A stretch of 11,407 bases of DNA from Chloroflexota bacterium. Lineage in GTDB: Bacteria > Chloroflexota > UBA6077. Shown piece after piece: positions 1-7,070 of this stretch. Position 1 is the stretch's first letter. Each line of letters begins with the position of its first letter. Made by a program: the position numbers and the translations under genes. The stretch lies in the NCBI GenBank assembly GCA_021806765.1, contig JAJZQR010000167.1, positions 1-11,407 on the forward strand, in the 5' to 3' direction. The notes beneath the pieces are model-generated. The model was not told the origin of the DNA. It did not search any database and was given only the letters and a program-made list of their open reading frames with translations.

Positions 1-182
1 ACCGCGCGACCTACGAACTGGCAGGGGGCGCATGCCGGGTGGTCCGGAGCCTGCGGCGCCTGCAGGGACGTGCGTCGGAGTTCGAGCGCTACTACCAGGA
101 GCTCTTCGTCACCTATCGGCGCTACCCTGCGCTGAAGGACGAACTCCGCAAGGCCATCGAGGGATCGCGGGCTCGCCGCTGA
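1..182 (+). CDS. 3' end of an unrecognised gene (partial)
   Basis: An open frame enters from the left edge (first full codon at position 3) and ends at TGA 180-182, giving about 59 C-terminal residues. The tail is rich in Arg, Glu and Tyr (for example FERYYQELFVTYRRYPALKD) and looks like soluble charged helix. There is no motif I can assign to a family. The stop lies 4 bp from the stop of the convergent gene that follows, so the two genes meet tail-to-tail. Frame openness and codon composition support a real gene end; the function is unknown. Confidence 0.55.
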   Translation, partial: RATYELAGGACRVVRSLRRLQGRASEFERYYQELFVTYRRYPALKDELRKAIEGSRARR

Positions 183-186
183 CTAC

Positions 187-1017
187 CTATGTTAGATCCA
201 GCGCCCTGTAGAGCCGGTTCAGGGCGCTGTTCAGTCGGCGCGCGGCGCGCACCACCTCGTCCACGTCGGCCCGTTCGTGCACGGCGGACCGCGCCAGGTG
301 CACGGCCGCTCGCAGCACGCCAAAGGCGCTCCGCTGCGCGGGCGTTTCGGGCATCTTCAGCTTGGCAATCTCCTGCTCGATCCGGTCCAGTGTGGCTATC
401 AGCTCATCCACCGACAGGCCATGCTTCTTTGATCGACGGAGGACCGGTTGCTCCTCCGTAGGGCCAGTGAGGGATTCGATGATGCCAGTGGTGGCCTTGA
501 TCTTCTGATAGGTCTGGTTGAGGCTCCCACGGATACCCGCGCCAAAGTACACGTTGTAGGAGTGCACCAGGCCATCGTAGACGATCTTGTCCCGCCAAGG
601 GAGGAGCACCGTCTTGACCATTATTGGCGGGTTTCGCATGAACAGGGCTTCGATCTCGTCAGTGATGCCGAGGACGCCGTAGGCCTTCGGCGGCTCCTTG
701 TCGTCGAGGAACACCGCGTAGCGTTTCAGGTACCGAAAGATGTAGAACGTCCCCACGACGGCCTGCTTCCACGCGGCGACCAGCGTCAGCTCGTCTGGGG
801 GGATCCTGGCGGGGTTCTCGGCGACGAAGGAATCGATGACCCGTGGGTTCGCGTACAGGGCATCGCGGATCTTCAGCTTGTCCTCCATCGAGCTTGCCCG
901 GAAAGCCTCTTCCGAGTCGACTTCGGGCACGAGACCGAGCCTCTGGTTCGCATACACCAACAGCGCAATCTGCAGACGGATGAACAGCGCCGCGTCCGCG
1001 ACAGACAGAGTTGCCAC
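187..1017 (-). CDS. Conserved hypothetical protein, about 276 aa
   Basis: This is a long, well-composed frame with no signal peptide or membrane segment. The N-terminal half is helical. The centre has a distinctive aromatic block (GTFYIFRYLKRYAVFL), then KAYGVLGI, VKTVLLPWRDKIVYDGL and YFGAGIRG. The last 80 residues look like a charged helical tail. I recall similar uncharacterised bacterial proteins with this KAYGVLG / LLP-IVYDGL pattern but cannot name the family or its activity. The frame could start at ATG 1056. I prefer GTG at 1017, because GGAGG at 1024-1028 lies 6 nt upstream of it and the extra 13 residues are Arg/Lys-rich and low in information. It is divergent from the UPF0175 gene and convergent with the gene ending at 182. 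Confidence 0.75.
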   Translation of the reverse strand: MATLSVADAALFIRLQIALLVYANQRLGLVPEVDSEEAFRASSMEDKLKIRDALYANPRVIDSFVAENPARIPPDELTLVAAWKQAVVGTFYIFRYLKRYAVFLDDKEPPKAYGVLGITDEIEALFMRNPPIMVKTVLLPWRDKIVYDGLVHSYNVYFGAGIRGSLNQTYQKIKATTGIIESLTGPTEEQPVLRRSKKHGLSVDELIATLDRIEQEIAKLKMPETPAQRSAFGVLRAAVHLARSAVHERADVDEVVRAARRLNSALNRLYRALDLT

Positions 1018-1023
1018 TCGACA

Positions 1024-1028
1024 CCTCC
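1024..1028 (-). promoter_or_regulatory. Shine-Dalgarno GGAGG deciding the GTG start at 1017
   Basis: On the minus strand GGAGG is followed by six bases and then GTG. The same arrangement (CGGAGGTGTC then GATGGCA) precedes the antitoxin start at 2383, which supports choosing this start over ATG 1056. Confidence 0.55.
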
Positions 1029-1085
1029 GATCCCCGGACTTCTCTTTCCTTCTCATCCTGCTACCGAATCGTCCACATAGAGGAA

Positions 1086-1376
1086 TTGCTCGACCTACTC
1101 AAACGATCGCGGCTCGGCAGCAGGTCCGTGCCGGACCGGGTGAGAACCGCCCTGGCGATTCACCTGTTCTTGGAGGGTCTGGTGTCGATTGGGAAGGCCG
1201 CTGAACTGGCAGGCGAGGCCAGAGTGGAGTTCGAGTGGCTGCTGGCGAAAATGGGCCTCCCGATAGTCCGTTATGAGTTGGCCGACTACGAGATGGTGTG
1301 GAAGCGCGTTCCCAACGTGCGGGAATACGGGAGCAGGCCCGCCGAGCCCTCCAGCACGTACATCTGGAGGCACTAG
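1086..1376 (+). CDS. UPF0175 family small protein, antitoxin-like
   Basis: The core (RTALAIHLFLEGLVSIGKAAELAG, then EFEWLLAKMGLPIVRYELAD) matches the UPF0175 pattern: a helix with LxxEGxISxGKAAELAG, then a second helix and a GIP-like turn. UPF0175 proteins are short DNA-binding or antitoxin-like proteins, often paired with a PIN-like DUF3368 toxin. No such partner is visible here. The start is uncertain: no ATG fits. TTG 1086 gives 96 aa and keeps the usual ELLDLL N-terminal helix, while GTG 1128 gives 82 aa. The C-terminal tail after VWKRVPNVREYG is longer than usual and may be read-out into unrelated DNA. The stop TAG 1374-1376 overlaps the stop of the convergent RES gene. Confidence 0.7.
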   Translation: MLDLLKRSRLGSRSVPDRVRTALAIHLFLEGLVSIGKAAELAGEARVEFEWLLAKMGLPIVRYELADYEMVWKRVPNVREYGSRPAEPSSTYIWRH

Positions 1377-2021
1377 CACTGGAAGTGGAGTCCGAACAGT
1401 TCGAGGGTCTGCCGGAAGTCCCCGTCGTCTGGCAAGATCAGCTCGATGGACCCCACCTGCTCGATGGATGCGTTGTTGAACACGGCCCAGCAGGTGCACC
1501 CGTCATCGAAGCGGCTGCTGTAGACGATCCCGTTGTAGCCGTTGTCCCATGCCCAGGCGGCGGCGGTCTGAGTGAACACCCGGTGTGGACTGCGCACGGT
1601 GCTGCCCCAGGTCCGTTAGCCCCAGACTCACCAGCGTCTCCGCCAACTCCACCCGTAGCGCCTCCCTGGTCTCGATTGCGCGCAGGTCCAGCCACTTCTG
1701 CCCCGGCGCCAAATCCAGGCGCCCAATGGCGCGTTTTGAGCACCAGTCTCGAGGAACAGTGGGAATCAGAGTTGAATCCAGGCTGGCTCCCGTCCGTTTC
1801 ATTCGCACCAGGGTTTCAGGGTCCGGCCTGAGGGGCCCGAGCACCTCGTAGAAGCAGGCGCGACGCTGCTCGGCACAGTAGAGGGTCCTGAAACGCCGGC
1901 GGGGATCATCGAACCGGCCGCCGCCCACGGCAGACAGAGGAGGCCACCCCAAGGGGTTCGGCAAACGGCCGATGCGATAGAGGGCCTCTTGGGGCGAGGC
2001 CGCGTCTCGAACGGCGATCAT
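1373..2021 (-). pseudogene. RES-domain toxin (NAD+-degrading type), frameshifted
   Basis: The first frame (ATG 2021) has the RES signature: LYRIGRL near residue 15, GGGRFDDP with Arg36, LYCAE with Tyr48, and FYEVLG with Glu59. Near position 1600 the match passes to another frame, which continues TQTAAAWAWDNGYNG, VYSSRF (the conserved Ser) and WAVFNN to a TAG at 1375-1373. Both parts together total about 216 codons, the usual RES length. The span is one base off a multiple of three, so a single small indel in the ctggggcagcacc stretch explains it. RES toxins such as Mycobacterium tuberculosis MbcT destroy NAD+. Its start overlaps the antitoxin stop by ATGA, as in a coupled operon. As written it is inactive, though a base-call error is possible. 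Confidence 0.8.
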
Positions 2022-2383
2022 CCGTTGGCAACAAAGGAGCGAGCGGCCTGCAGCACCCGGACAGGCTCCTTGGCGATCATCAGAGCCGGTGAGGCGTCAT
2101 CTAGCTCCGGATTCACGCCCATGAACCAGGCACGCGCGGTCTCGGCCGAATCGACGCTCATCAGCATCTGGGTAATCTGGAAGGCAAGCCGTAGTCGCTT
2201 CTCGACCTCGGGACGCGGCGTTTGGCGCGCCTGGGCCCATCTGCCCACGGCCTTGGCGTCCGAGACGTCCGCGATGACCGCAGTAAGCCGTTGCCCCAGT
2301 ACCTCCTGGAGATACCTGGCTATGGTCGCCACGTCGGTGCGAACCGCTTGACGGTGCGCTTCTCTATCTAGAGCTACTGCCAT
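2018..2383 (-). CDS. Xre/MbcA/ParS-family antitoxin, partner of RES
   Basis: The 121-aa protein has the toxin-binding domain of the MbcA/ParS/Xre family (formerly DUF2384) at about residues 44-120. Its hallmarks are AVGRWAQ, EKRLRLAFQITQML, ARAWFMGVNPELDDASPALMI and a C-terminal VLQAARSFVANG helix, which in this family reaches into the RES active site. The N-terminal 40 residues are helical and may be a short DNA-binding part. The start is ATG 2383, with GGAGG 7 nt upstream. The stop overlaps the RES start as ATGA (2021-2018), so the antitoxin is first in the operon, the usual order for Xre-RES pairs. Such antitoxins commonly repress their own promoter. Confidence 0.85.
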   Translation of the reverse strand: MAVALDREAHRQAVRTDVATIARYLQEVLGQRLTAVIADVSDAKAVGRWAQARQTPRPEVEKRLRLAFQITQMLMSVDSAETARAWFMGVNPELDDASPALMIAKEPVRVLQAARSFVANG

Positions 2384-2660
2384 CGGACACCTCCGAGGAT
2401 CGCGAGCCTATGCTACACTACTGCCAATAATACCAGCAGCACCCGTGCAACACAACCGCCAATTCCGTGCCAGCACATCCGCAGGGATACTCCGGTCGTA
2501 CTACCCGGCTGGGCACTCAGAGGTGCCGAGGTGGTGCACACCCACTTGACCGAGGCGAGCGGGCAACCGAAAATCATCTGTGCTTCACGATCGGGCAGCA
2601 TCACACGCAACCCGTCGCCGCGGCCTTCTCTGGCTTCGGTGTACTGCCCCGTCCTGGGCA
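2384..2660. other. Gap of 277 bp with no convincing gene
   Basis: This lies between the antitoxin start and the stop of the HTH gene, so it should hold the MbcA-RES promoter. The minus-strand stretch at about 2405-2435 is locally AT-richer (ggtattattggcagtagtgt), but I could not fit a -35/-10 pair with normal spacing. Short frames exist on both strands, and none resembles a family I can name with confidence. Confidence 0.4.
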
Positions 2661-3122
2661 CTAGCCGGCAGCCACGAGTCTCTGTTCCTCGTCGAACGAC
2701 GACCTGTCATCTACCTGGACTACCACACCCTGACGAAGAGCGTCCAGTACCCGCTGTGCACGCTCCACAGTAATCCCGTGGTACTCGTTCCGCTCGTCGC
2801 GCGATACCACGGACTCGCTCACTCCCAGTCGGTCTGCCAACTCCCGCTGGCTTATCCCGTTGGCGATTCTCAGGGCAATCAACAAACGACCAACGGCGGT
2901 GAGACGCCGGATGATGGGGAAGTTGCGGCGACGCACGTTCTCGTACCATTCGACTTCTTCGGCTAGCTGTGCCTGGAAGGAGAGCAATGGCTCCATGCCG
3001 CGCTCGACTTCCTCTTCTGTCAAGCTGGCCTTGACGAGGGCTCCCTTCTGCTTGGCCGCGACATGCCGGTCCTGCTCCAGTCTGCGGAGTGCCTCCTGGT
3101 ACTCCGCTTCATTCCCTATCAT
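2661..3122 (-). CDS. Xre-type helix-turn-helix regulator / antitoxin-like
   Basis: Starting from ATG 3122 (AGGTGG just upstream) the protein is 153 aa. It opens IGNEAEYQEALRRLE, a start typical of HigA-like antitoxins in which an N-terminal helical region of about 60 residues precedes the DNA-binding domain. A charged helical linker follows, then a C-terminal helix-turn-helix (IALRIANGISQRELADRLGVSESVVSRDE), with the recognition helix at GVSESVVSRDE. The ten or so residues after VLDAL are probably disordered. The frame is open 21 codons further upstream to 3185, but that stretch matches a different protein and is described separately. It probably regulates its own promoter. No intact toxin partner is present. 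Confidence 0.78.
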   Translation of the reverse strand: MIGNEAEYQEALRRLEQDRHVAAKQKGALVKASLTEEEVERGMEPLLSFQAQLAEEVEWYENVRRRNFPIIRRLTAVGRLLIALRIANGISQRELADRLGVSESVVSRDERNEYHGITVERAQRVLDALRQGVVVQVDDRSSFDEEQRLVAAG

Positions 3123-3306
3123 TTCCACCTGCCACAACTCGCCGACCTGGATCTCCAGATTGTCCACCAGATGCCTTCGCGCCATCCCACGTGGGCGAAC
3201 TCAACTGCACGCCGGTCACCAGGGTCGACTCGCGCAACTGGGCGACCATCATGGGATAGTCGCCAACCGGAAGCACCCCGTCTGCCGTGAACGGCGGCAG
3301 ATCCAT
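3123..3306 (-). pseudogene. N-terminal remnant of a DUF6932-like protein
   Basis: The frame from ATG 3306 reads DLPPFTADGVLPVGDYPM, LRESTLVTG and SSPTWD. The match then slips one base near 3185 to ARRHLVDNLEIQVGELWQV. The series PPF-x-GVLPxGDY, LxxSxLVTG, SPTWD, RxxLVDNLExxxxxLWQV is how I recall DUF6932-type (nucleotidyltransferase-like) proteins beginning; after LWQV they go on to an IFIDGSFVEDK-like block. Here the HTH gene's ATG follows LWQVE at once, so the rest of the gene is missing. I infer a deletion that joined the two genes, plus a one-base frameshift. The family assignment is from memory of the motif pattern. Confidence 0.5.
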
Positions 3307-3312
3307 GCCCCA

Positions 3313-3329
3313 AGCTTACCTTCTAAGCT
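3313..3329. promoter_or_regulatory. Perfect 6-bp inverted repeat, candidate operator
   Basis: AGCTTA and TAAGCT are separated by 5 bp just upstream of the minus-strand ATG 3306. An Xre-type regulator lies in the same transcription unit, so autoregulation here is plausible. On the minus strand TTGCTC and TATACC, 16 bp apart, lie further upstream (about 3346-3373) and could be a weak promoter. This is inferred from position and symmetry only. Confidence 0.3.
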
Positions 3330-3359
3330 AGCAGCCCCGGATCGGGTATACTTCGATGC

Positions 3360-3976
3360 ATGATCCGAGCAAATCTAACAACCGACACCCGCGACGCAGT
3401 GCAGGCGCTGCGCCGCGATGCTACCTTGAGCCCAGCCGAGCGGGACCGGGTAGAGATGATCCTGCTGTCCGACGAAGGCTGGAGTCCGCCCCATATCGCC
3501 AACCATCTGAAGTGCCATGCCAAGACGGTGCGCCTGGTCCTGAAGCGCTTCCACGAGCAGGGACTGGCGAGCCCGCGCTATCAACGCCCTGGTCCTCCCC
3601 CCGACACCGCTCGGCGGGAACAAGTCACTTCCGCCTTGGAGCAGTTACTGAGCCAGAACCGCACCTGGACGGCTGGACAGTTGGCCGAGGCTCTGGAGGA
3701 CTTCGGCATCCAGCTCAGCACCCGGCAGACCCTCAAGTACCTGGGGCGGATGGAGGCCCACTGGCGGCGCACCGCCCGTACCCTGCGCCACAAGCAGGAC
3801 CCGGTGCGGGTGGACCATGCCCGCACCCAACTCGCCACGCTCAAAAAAAGGCCGAAGACGGCGAACTTGTCCTGACCTACCTGGACGAGTGCGGCTTTGC
3901 TCCCTCCCAGCCCGTGACCTACAACTGGGTTCGACCAGGCGAGCGCAAGCTCATCCCCTATGAGAACCCCAGGGCC
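3360..3976 (+). pseudogene. IS630-family transposase, frameshifted and 3'-truncated
   Basis: The first frame (ATG 3360) has an N-terminal helix-turn-helix region (LSPAERDRVEMILLSDEGWS through KTVRLVLKRFHEQGL), a Pro-rich linker and a second helical domain (WTAGQLAEALEDFGIQLSTR), ending at TGA 3873-3875. In the -1 frame it resumes at the A7 run with EDGELVLTYLDECGFAPS, then NWVRPGERKLIPYENP. That is the start of the IS630/DDE_3 catalytic domain, with the first Asp in YLDECGF. The match stops at about 3976, where the IS21 end begins. The second Asp, the final acidic residue and the right inverted repeat are absent. I see no continuation of the gene beyond the IS21 element. No clear ribosome binding site precedes ATG 3360. 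Confidence 0.82.
3843..3849 (+). other. A7 slippery run at the IS630 frame change
   Basis: Seven consecutive A (ctc AAA AAA Agg) lie exactly where the two halves of the transposase must join by a -1 shift. Programmed frameshifting on A-runs is known in several IS families. A base-count error or ordinary decay would look the same. Confidence 0.5.
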
Positions 3977-3988
3977 GTCGTGTTTTCG
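3972..3988. repeat. Left inverted repeat of the IS21 element
   Basis: It pairs with 7054-7070 at 16 of 17 positions. It directly abuts the end of the IS630 reading frame, so the insertion or a later rearrangement cut that gene here. Confidence 0.75.
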
Positions 3989-4155
3989 TCAATCCGGTGC
4001 GGCCCACTTTGATACTCGGGAATGGCCCACCCTGGTGGGTCAGCCCGTGTAACTCCTCGTTCTCACCTCCTCGGTTTTGGCAGGTCGGCACGGCCGCTTC
4101 GATTCTCCAGGCTGTGCCATCTCCGACGCCTTTCGCTGTTGGGTGGCCACCTCCC
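3989..4155. other. Non-coding left terminal region of the IS21 element
   Basis: It contains GGCCCACTTTGAT at 4001-4013, then GGAATGGCCCACC at 4019-4031, which are copies of the internal repeat seen at the other end. The GC palindrome CCCACC-ct-GGTGGG follows at 4026-4039. The remainder up to the passenger-gene stop shows no gene on either strand. Confidence 0.55.
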
Positions 4156-4536
4156 TTAGTCACTAACGAGATCACCGATGGCCACTGGCTCGTCGCAGTG
4201 AGGACAGCGGCCACCCGGGCCTACCCGCCTACAGAAGAGCTGACAGTCCACGCAGCGTTGCTGGCCCAGATAGCGCGTCCCGCACGACGGGCACTCGTAG
4301 ACGGTCCCTGAGCGGGCTGACTGCAGCGGGGCATGTGGGAGGGGCGCTGGCGAGCCGTGGCGTCGCCGCCAAGCGGCCTGACGGCAGGCGTCCGAGCAGA
4401 AGCGCCTTCGGCCCACCGGAGGGAAGGCGCGTCCGCAGATCGGGCAGATCGTCCGAGCCATCGTTATACCATCGTTACGGGACGGGCAGAAGCCCTCGGA
4501 CAGGCTGTCGGGGGCGTCGCCGCAGCGGTCAGTCAT
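4156..4536 (-). CDS. Zinc-ribbon passenger protein of the IS21 element
   Basis: A small Cys-rich protein. From ATARTICP-like start [13 protein letters not shown] (4461) it has [39 protein letters not shown] and RCPHCDEP: repeated CxxC knuckles consistent with two or three zinc sites. I recall similar short ORFs next to istB in IS21-type elements of high-GC bacteria, with no known function; DNA binding or an accessory role in transposition is a guess. Two starts are possible. ATG 4536 (126 aa) overlaps the istB stop by 8 bp and has AGGA upstream, suggesting translational coupling. ATG 4461 (101 aa) matches the start of the Cys-rich domain but has no good ribosome site. Confidence 0.65.
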   Translation of the reverse strand: MTDRCGDAPDSLSEGFCPSRNDGITMARTICPICGRAFPPVGRRRFCSDACRQAAWRRRHGSPAPLPHAPLQSARSGTVYECPSCGTRYLGQQRCVDCQLFCRRVGPGGRCPHCDEPVAIGDLVSD

Positions 4537-5338
4537 GGCCATCCATCCTATCGTCCGTCCCCTTGTGCTGGCGGCCCCCTCTGTGCTGCAGGGTTCGCCT
4601 GAAGCGATACGACTCGGTGCCCGTCTCGATGATGTGGGCCCGGTCCGTGATGCGATCCAGGAGGGCCTTGCACAGGCGGGCATTGGGGATCACCTGGGTC
4701 CACTCGCTGAAGGGGAGGTTGGTGGTCAGGATGAGGGCCGCCCTCTCGGCTCGGTCTGCGATCACCTGGAAGAGGAGCTCGGCTCCGGCCTCGGCCAGGG
4801 GCACGTACCCCACCTCGTCGATGGCGATCAGGTCGTAGCGTTCCCAGCGTGAGAGCACCCGGCGAAGGGCGAGCTGCTCCTTGGCCTCCACCAGTTCGTT
4901 AACGAGAGCCGCCGTCGTCGTGAAGCGCACCCTCCGCCTCTGCCGGCAGGCCGCCACGCACAGCCCCGTGAGCAGGTGCGTCTTGCCTGTGCCGGCCTCC
5001 CCAATGAACACCACCGGCTCGGCCCGCTCGATGTAGCCCCCTTCGGCGAGCTCCCTGATCTTCGTCGCCGAGATCACGGGCGCCTGGGAGAAGTCGAACT
5101 CCTCCAGAGTCTTCACCTTCGGCAGATGGGCATCCTTGATCCGCCGAAGGACAGCGCCGGCTTCCCGCTCCTCGATCTCCGCGCCGAGTAGCGCCTCCAG
5201 GTAGCCGAGGTAGCCTTGACGGCCTCGTTCCGCGTCCTGTGCCAGTCGGGCGCACTGTCCCGCGACCGTCGGCAGGTGCAGGGTTCTGCAATGCTGCCTC
5301 ACGGCGCTCTCTTGGAGGTGCGACGATGTCTGGCTCAT
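4529..5338 (-). CDS. istB: IstB-like ATP-binding transposition helper
   Basis: An intact 269-aa AAA+ ATPase. Its features are an N-terminal helical domain (residues 1-75), Walker A GEAGTGKT at 113-120 with Lys119, Walker B LIAIDE at 170-175 with Asp174 and Glu175, a sensor-like [11 protein letters not shown] at 203-213, and [15 protein letters not shown] near the C-terminus. IstB binds ATP and DNA and works with the IstA transposase in target selection and strand transfer. The start ATG 5338 overlaps the istA stop by ATGA, the usual coupling in IS21. The length is normal. The tail after YRFRR is low in similarity and overlaps the zinc-ribbon ORF. Confidence 0.93.
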   Translation of the reverse strand: MSQTSSHLQESAVRQHCRTLHLPTVAGQCARLAQDAERGRQGYLGYLEALLGAEIEEREAGAVLRRIKDAHLPKVKTLEEFDFSQAPVISATKIRELAEGGYIERAEPVVFIGEAGTGKTHLLTGLCVAACRQRRRVRFTTTAALVNELVEAKEQLALRRVLSRWERYDLIAIDEVGYVPLAEAGAELLFQVIADRAERAALILTTNLPFSEWTQVIPNARLCKALLDRITDRAHIIETGTESYRFRRTLQHRGGRQHKGTDDRMDGHD

Positions 5339-6954
5339 CGTGCCCTCCCTCCAACCGGAGCCGCGGGACGAGCGGCAAGCGACCCCGAGCTATGCTCGGG
5401 GCGCTCGTTCCGACCGGCGAAGCCGGCCGTCGCCTGCAGCAGCCGGTCGTAGTCGGCCACATCCGGCAGCGGCCGCTCGAAGGCGGCTAGCCTGCCCACA
5501 TCCTCCAGCGGGGCGGGAGACGGCCGGCACGTCACTTTGGCACTGAGCAGGTAAGCCACTGCTGAGCTGTCGGCGCACCCGAGGGCCAGCGCCTGCTCCA
5601 CCGCCGCCCGCAGCCTCGCCTGGCCGCACGTGCGCCCCAAGATCAGCAGCTCGATCATCTGCCTGGTCCCACCCCCTCGGCCGTGTCGCTCGACCAGCTT
5701 CTGCCACAGATGGTCGTAGCTACCCGGCCACCTGCCTGCCGCCCTCCACTGGGCCAGCGGCTTGCTACCCGCCAATGCCCCGGGCTTACGCTCCAGGACG
5801 TCCAGGTAGTGCTCAAGATCCAGGATCTCCTGGTGGTGGCCGTAGCACCGCTCGTGGGTGGCGACGCAGCGCCCCTCATGCCACAGCTCCACATGGCTGG
5901 CCGTGATCTTCGCCTCGACCGTCTTACCGGCGTCCATGGGCACCGAGTAAGCGTTGGTGCGAACCTTCACGCAGCCGAAGGCGCTCACCGTGGGGAAGGC
6001 CGTCTCCACGAGATCGAAGTCCTCCTCTACCAGCGGCAGGAGGTGAGCCTCCTCGATCAACATCGCTCGTCCCACTGTCTCCTGCCGACCAGCGATCACC
6101 CGCGCCTCATCCTCACGGCAGGCCCGAAGGAGCATCTCGTTCAGCTCAGCGAGGTCGGCTGCCTTTGGTACCGGCACCCAGTGATTACGCCTGAAGGTGC
6201 CAACCTCGTTCTCCACCCCTCCCTTCTCGTGCCCCTCCCCAGGGGTGCAGAAGGCTGACTCGAAGCGCTAGTGGGAGCGGAAGGCCACGAAGCGGGCCGT
6301 CTCCTCCCGCCGAAAGCCCCGCAGGGTGCGCTTGACCGCAGCGGGCAGGTTGTCATATCGAAGGCGGCGGAAAACCCCGAAGTAGTGGAAGGCAAGCTGG
6401 TGGGCCTCAAGGAAGGCTTGCTGGGTACCTCGTTGGTACGCTCGGTGGAAGACAGCCCCGCTTGCCATGCTGCGCAGGACGAACACGGCCAGCTTCACCC
6501 GCTCTTGCCCGAGCTCCGACTCCGCCTCGTACCAGTCGACCTGCGACTCCTCTCCCCAGGCATAGGCCTGGGGCACGAACGTCTCACGAGATGCCAGCCC
6601 TATCGCGGCCCTGCGCTCCCGCACATATCGGCGCACGGTGGACTCGGCCACAGGGAAGTCCGGATACTCCTTCCCGATGCGCACCTAGATCCGGTGGGCC
6701 GTGTGACGCTGCTTCCGCGGCGCCTTCTGGTCCCCCTCCAGGATCCCGTCGATGAAGTCGGCCACCGGCCCCAGCCGCGGACGCGCTCGCCTTGCCGCTG
6801 GCCTCTCCGCCGGCACTGCGCTCCCCAGTGCCGCCCGCACCATCCGTCGATGCACACCCAGCTTGTGGGCTACCCCCTGGATCGTGCCCACCCCGAACTC
6901 GTACTCCCGTCTGATCTCCTCGAACAGCTCCACGCTCGCTCTTCTCCTTCGCAT
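5335..6954 (-). pseudogene. istA: IS21 transposase with two in-frame TAG stops
   Basis: One continuous frame of 540 codons, start ATG 6954 with a GAGGGGGG ribosome site. It has an N-terminal helix-turn-helix ([20 protein letters not shown], residues about 12-40), then the integrase-type core with Asp140 in QVDWYEAE, Asp201 in RYDNLP and Glu248 in the HEKGGVENE block. A C-terminal region ends at the ATGA overlap with istB. Codon 90 is TAG where the family has Trp ([15 protein letters not shown]), and codon 229 is TAG where it has Tyr (RSH-stop-RFESAF). Both need a single base change from the expected codon. All catalytic residues remain. It is inactive unless the ambers are suppressed; TAG ends other genes here, so suppression is not expected. 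Confidence 0.9.
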
Positions 6955-7002
6955 CGGCCCCCCTCGCCCGCCTTCCTGACACGCTCAGGGTAGCCATATT
7001 CG

Positions 7003-7045
7003 TGATCAAACGTGGGCCATTCATCATGATCAAAGTGGGCCATTC
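7003..7045. repeat. Two internal terminal repeats at the IS21 right end
   Basis: TGATCAAACGTGGGCCATTC at 7003-7022 and TGATCAAAGTGGGCCATTC at 7027-7045 are 24 bp apart. Inverted relatives lie at 4001-4031. Paired sites at each end are the expected IstA binding sites. Confidence 0.7.
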
Positions 7046-7053
7046 CAGGGTAT

Positions 7054-7070
7054 CGAAAACACAACGGCCC
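7054..7070. repeat. Right inverted repeat of the IS21 element
   Basis: It is complementary to 3972-3988 with one mismatch and marks the outer end of the element beyond istA. Confidence 0.75.

Larger units (their letters stand above)
3972..7070 (-). mobile_element. IS21-family insertion sequence, about 3.1 kb
   Basis: Gene order on the minus strand is istA, istB and a zinc-ribbon passenger. The ends carry matching 17-bp inverted sequences with one mismatch: GGGCCGTCGTGTTTTCG at 3972-3988 and its complement at 7054-7070. Inside each end are short internal repeats built on GGCCCAC-TTTGATCA, as expected for IS21, whose transposase binds several sites per end. The exact boundary is unclear. TGTTTTCG (3981) to CGAAAACA (7061) fits the usual TG...CA ends, but the similarity runs further out, so no target duplication can be named with certainty (GGCC lies at both edges). 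Confidence 0.85.

Noticed and set aside
448..1080. A 210-aa plus-strand frame opposite the conserved hypothetical
   Set aside because: It is a shadow of the 187-1017 gene, with no family-like motifs.
2413..2661. An 82-aa minus-strand frame starting at GTG 2661, overlapping the HTH stop
   Set aside because: The TAGTG overlap is suggestive, but the protein has no recognisable motif and ends in low-complexity hydrophobic sequence; too weak to call a gene.
2531..2773. A plus-strand frame (VHTHLTEASGQPKIICAS...) faintly like small phage proteins
   Set aside because: The expected paired Cys block at the end does not form, and the frame overlaps the HTH gene on the other strand.
3338..3367. CGGATC...GATCCG as the IS630 inverted repeat
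   Set aside because: It is only 6 bp and lies around the start codon, and the right end of the element is missing, so it cannot be tested.
4335..4852. Plus-strand frames of 105-167 aa over istB and its passenger
   Set aside because: They are antisense shadows of istB and the zinc-ribbon ORF.
5683..6258. A 191-aa plus-strand frame inside istA
   Set aside because: It is antisense to a frame with clear IS21 transposase motifs.
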